From NCBI GenBank assembly GCA_029379385.1, contig CM055615.1, positions 1,550,001 to 1,614,000 of the forward strand: 64,000 nucleotides of DNA, given 5' to 3'. A model generated the notes under the pieces. The model worked only from the letters and a program-made list of their open reading frames with translations. It did no database searches and was not told the DNA's origin. Source of the DNA: Quillaja saponaria (Eukaryota; Streptophyta; Magnoliopsida; Fabales; Quillajaceae). The position numbers and the translations under genes were made by a program. Below, in pieces: positions 60,801-64,000 of this stretch (its first letter is position 1; each line of letters begins with the position of its first letter).

Positions 60801-62846
60801 ATGTCAAGTATCATTGAGCAAACTTTTCAAGACTTCTATATTGCTCTGTTGCCTTAAGTTTTTTGTCTACAAGGTGGGACCAAAAATATAGGTGCAAGCA
60901 ATATGGTGGGCAACTCAGCACAATGCTTTTAAAGGTCCTAAAAGCAACAATGTTAGTGGCAGCAATCAGCATCAGAAAAGAAAGGAAAATGAGTTATATA
61001 AAGAAACCAACAGCATGTACAATGTCCTTCCCTAGGCTCTCCCCACCACCACCCAAAAGAAAAGAAATAAAACAAAAACAAAAGTACAGGTCTTCGTTGA
61101 CTCATAGCTCTGTTTGGAGTTCTTCAGACATATTTGTTAACAACTCAACTCAATATGAAAACAAAGTTAGTAAAGATAATATGAGATTAGTTCAAGATCT
61201 TCACCCATTTCACCCCCACGGCCCCATTCTCAAATTATTTAAGAATCTGCTTTCTGGGAAACCCTGAGAGGTGCTAGATGAGCAACAAAGAAGTTTAGAT
61301 TATGTAGCTAATAAGATCATTATTTTCATACTGCACTTTACTAGGACGAAGTTATTTGATATAGCAGTCTCTCCATGAAATGAAAAGTATAAAAATATTC
61401 TAAACCCTATGAGGGGAATCTTATGTAGCAGGCTTTTCCTTGACCTGAATAATAAACTAACATGATTCCTCCTTCCCTAGTACCAAGATAAGAAGTGCAT
61501 TATTTATACTGCAGAAGGTTGAGCGAACTTTGAGGAGAGGCAAGATATTGGCATAAAGGTTGGTCCCCTTGGTAAATATGATACTCAAGAATCATAAAAC
61601 GTGGTTTCTTTGGAGACTACTAAAAGAAGTTAAAGGAATGCGGGTCTTTGGTACGATCTGTAACTGATTCAAAGAGAAGAAAATTGTAGGTTAAAAGAAG
61701 AAAAGGAGAAATGTAAGACGAATATCATTGCGTGGATCTGTTTTATTGACCGTATTCACAGGTGAAATAGCACAAGTTCTCTTATTTAAAGAGAAAAAGG
61801 AAAGGGAAGAAAGGAGGAGATACGGGCGCACCCCCTATAAGAGAACAAAGTGAAAAGACGGATCATGGAGCATGAGATGCTCAAATTAGTGGCCTTTAGT
61901 GTATGCTATGGTCAGGATTCTATGTCAAACTCAGTCAACTCATTGCCATCAGATGTGGCAACTTATTCTGAAAAGGAATTAGAGAGAAAAGCAATTAAGT
62001 TATACTATACCACTTTGAAGATATGAAATGTTACTCATCAATTATGGACCAAGTATATGAATGACATGGCCTATTGCCCATTTCAACTGGTTCCACTTGC
62101 CTATAGAGCTATGTGATTCTTTGCTTTGAACAATACCACATATTCAGATTCTGCTTATAATTCAAAATTCAATCCCCAACTAAGATAATTAATTCACTCT
62201 TTAGGGAAATCTCATAGCACATTTAGAATTGATAGTAACTAATAAACTTAAAATGATAGCCACCATAATGAACTTATTGCACACTGGTAGACTTCAAGCA
62301 AAGATCCAAATGCCACCAGGAAACAGAAGCACAAAGTTCCAAGAAACAATGTTCCATTGACCTGGCCAAAAAAGAAAATGCTTCATGACAAGTCACGTTT
62401 AACAATAATATCTAAAAAGCATCTTAGCCTTCTTGCCCTTCCAAACAGTTTTATACACCTATGCCTGTGTTTAATTCATCACCTGAACTTGGAAACTATG
62501 ACACTTATTTCAAGCAGATTATTCAGGATAATTGGAAATCTATCTAGAAGTGACCCTTTTCTTCTCCTAAACAGTTTGAAGGTTAATTTTGGCTAGATAG
62601 CAAAATTTGTATCAGATGCTTAACTAGAATTGAGATCACCGAAGTATCAGAACATCAATATATTAGGAAAGCTCAAGCTTCTTATGCAGACATTTGGCTT
62701 AATAGTCCAGAATTTAAAAATCAGAGACCACCCTCAACATATTCACATAAATCATTATGAAGCATCTACAACAAACCAACATCTAAGAACAAAATCTAGC
62801 ATTTAAGTACCTTTGTAACTCTAAATCCCTTACTTTAAGCATAAGT
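57825..62846. other. Intergenic region between MITE and MYB gene
   Basis: No gene could be supported. Two local signals stand out: a GC-richer segment at about 59875-60000 ending in an inverted repeat (TCTGATGC/GCATCAGA), and a strong hairpin at about 60740-60775 (GCTTTTCTG/CAGAAAAGC). The 134-codon frame at 60863-61267 lacks an ATG at its start and has low-complexity content. The right end should include the 3' UTR of the MYB gene. Confidence 0.45.
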
Positions 62847-64000
62847 TCACTGATGTTGCATTGACTGCATCTGAAATATAGTATCATAAGAACCAAACTG
62901 TGTTCCATGAATTGTGCCTCTTAGCAGGTACTGTTCCTGGAGCTTATTTCCATACGAGGAAATCCCACAAAACGGTGTCATTAACACATTTCCATTTGTT
63001 GAATTGAAAACCATGGTAGCTCCTTCATATGGTAATTTCCAGTCATACTGCTGTTTTACCATGCCAGATATTTTCTGATTCCTTGGCTGATGTACAAGCT
63101 TGGTGGCATGATCTGGAGACAGAGGTCCATTATTGTCTGGCGAAGGTGATTTTGTGTCTGGGAGATTGACCGTTGTGATATCATGGATGCTGGACCTTCT
63201 CTTATCCTTGCCTCCGGTAAGCTGCCTGATAAAGTACTTCTGAGCATGACTAGCCACCTGAGTAGGCGTCCTTGTAGTCACAAAATTACGAGATATATTT
63301 CTCCAGTCACCTTTACCATACTTTTTAAGGCCCATTAGAAATTGCCTGTGGTTTACCATCAAATAGTTCCATGTCAAGAAGGGCAAGGCACACGTTTGAG
63401 AAACATATATGCAAGGGTAATCAATAATTGAAGCAGTCTTCACAGAAATTGTAAACAATTTGTATTGATTTTGCAAGTTTTCTGTAGTAACTTCCTAGAC
63501 ACTCAGCCAAAGCTCAATTATCATAACTACTTAAATTTAAATTGTTTTCTCCAACATCTTAAACTAAGGATAAGTTTTTCCTCCAGGTACATAACTTGCT
63601 TGTGAATTTGAATTAAAAGCTAATAATGGACACTGAAGGAGCAATTACATAACGATAAGGATGGTAATTTGAGGTCTTTGGTTACCTGTGCTCTTCTTCT
63701 GTCCATGGCACTCCTTTCTTCCTTTCCTGCTCCGAAGGCCGGGTGGACGTGCCCCTTTTACCATTAACACTATAAAATTGGTTCAACCCATCAAAGTCTT
63801 GATTGTTAACCCACTCCAATGTGAAAGAACTACTAGTGTACCCAGGAATCGGGATCAGCCCTGCCTCAATGTCACTAACATCCTCTTCCAATTCCTTGTA
63901 CTGTTTTATCACGTCGCTAACAGTCTTTCCCGGAATCATGGCTGCCACTTGCAGCCACCGATCCGGGGTATCCTTATCATACAAAGCCAGAGCATTCTCA
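62847..64000 (-). CDS. DIVARICATA-like MYB transcription factor, 5' end outside window
   Basis: Two-repeat SANT/MYB-like factor of the DIVARICATA/DIV-RAD type. The visible upstream exon (64000-63686) starts inside the first SANT domain ([20 protein letters not shown], then [19 protein letters not shown]) and includes the diagnostic [11 protein letters not shown] linker. It ends in [13 protein letters not shown] 340-bp GT-AG intron (63685-63346) splits the second MYB domain. The second exon (63345-62847) continues [20 protein letters not shown] with [14 protein letters not shown], the plant SHAQKYF signature, then [16 protein letters not shown]. It ends with a Gln-rich tail (FQMQSMQHQ) and TGA. 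Intron position and domain order match the family. DIV-type proteins are nuclear, bind I-box/GATAA-like sites and control growth asymmetry and stress responses; the specific role here is unknown. About the first 20-30 residues are missing. Confidence 0.94.

Noticed and set aside
60863..61267. 134-codon plus-strand frame
   Set aside because: Starts at TTG without an upstream ATG, has Lys/Pro low-complexity stretches and no recognisable domain.

Overview
This is nuclear DNA from a flowering plant, almost certainly a eudicot. The genes have GT-AG introns, every recognisable protein is of plant type (PIP1 aquaporin, cutin-type GPAT, SQD2, BAHD acyltransferase, DIVARICATA-type MYB), and the AT-rich intergenic DNA is full of plant transposon families (PIF/Harbinger, Tourist MITEs, MULE, Helitron, L1-type LINE, LTR relics). 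The sequence alone does not identify the species. No tRNA, rRNA or CRISPR array was seen.

Layout: (1) 1-2.4 kb: a Helitron-like 3' end, then a four-exon PIP1 aquaporin (+). (2) 5.2-6.6 kb: a MULE-like element with long inverted repeats that carries a broken fragment of a host gene (a Pack-MULE). (3) 8.3-10.7 kb: a two-exon GPAT6-type glycerol-3-phosphate acyltransferase (+). (4) 12.5-16.5 kb: a nearly complete PIF/Harbinger transposon with both its genes, each carrying inactivating mutations. (5) 16.7-19.0 kb: an LTR-element relic and a Tourist MITE. (6) 20.4-23.6 kb: a ten-exon RPN8/PSMD7 proteasome lid gene (+). (7) 25.2-25.9 kb: a degenerate telomere-like array of CCCTAA and GGTACC motifs. 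(8) 28.2-28.6 kb: a small basic, serine-rich protein gene (-). (9) 29-38.5 kb: gene-poor, with a Helitron and LTR-like repeats. (10) 38.6-43.5 kb: an eleven-exon SQD2 sulfolipid synthase gene (+), followed closely by a 5'-truncated LINE (44.2-47.0 kb). (11) 48.0-49.5 kb: a BAHD acyltransferase (-) split by a one-base frameshift. (12) 49.8-52.8 kb: a 1.52-kb non-coding direct tandem duplication. (13) 53-62.8 kb: intergenic, with a second Tourist MITE and an LTR-like repeat. (14) 62.8-64.0 kb: the 3' part of a DIVARICATA-like MYB gene (-) that runs off the right edge.

The host genes are ordinary, independently acting plant genes: water transport, extracellular lipid polyester synthesis, protein turnover, chloroplast sulfolipid synthesis, acyl transfer and transcription control. 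They form no operon or visible cluster. I joined exons by hand at GT-AG sites; the joined reading frames are open and match the usual family lengths (PIP1 287 aa, GPAT 496 aa, RPN8 310 aa, SQD2 522 aa). I found no convincing new biological system. The points most worth checking are the Pack-MULE gene capture, the telomere-like array, the BAHD frameshift, the 1.52-kb tandem duplication, the PIF element, and the inverted primer-binding-site arrangement around an LTR at 17.7-18.3 kb.
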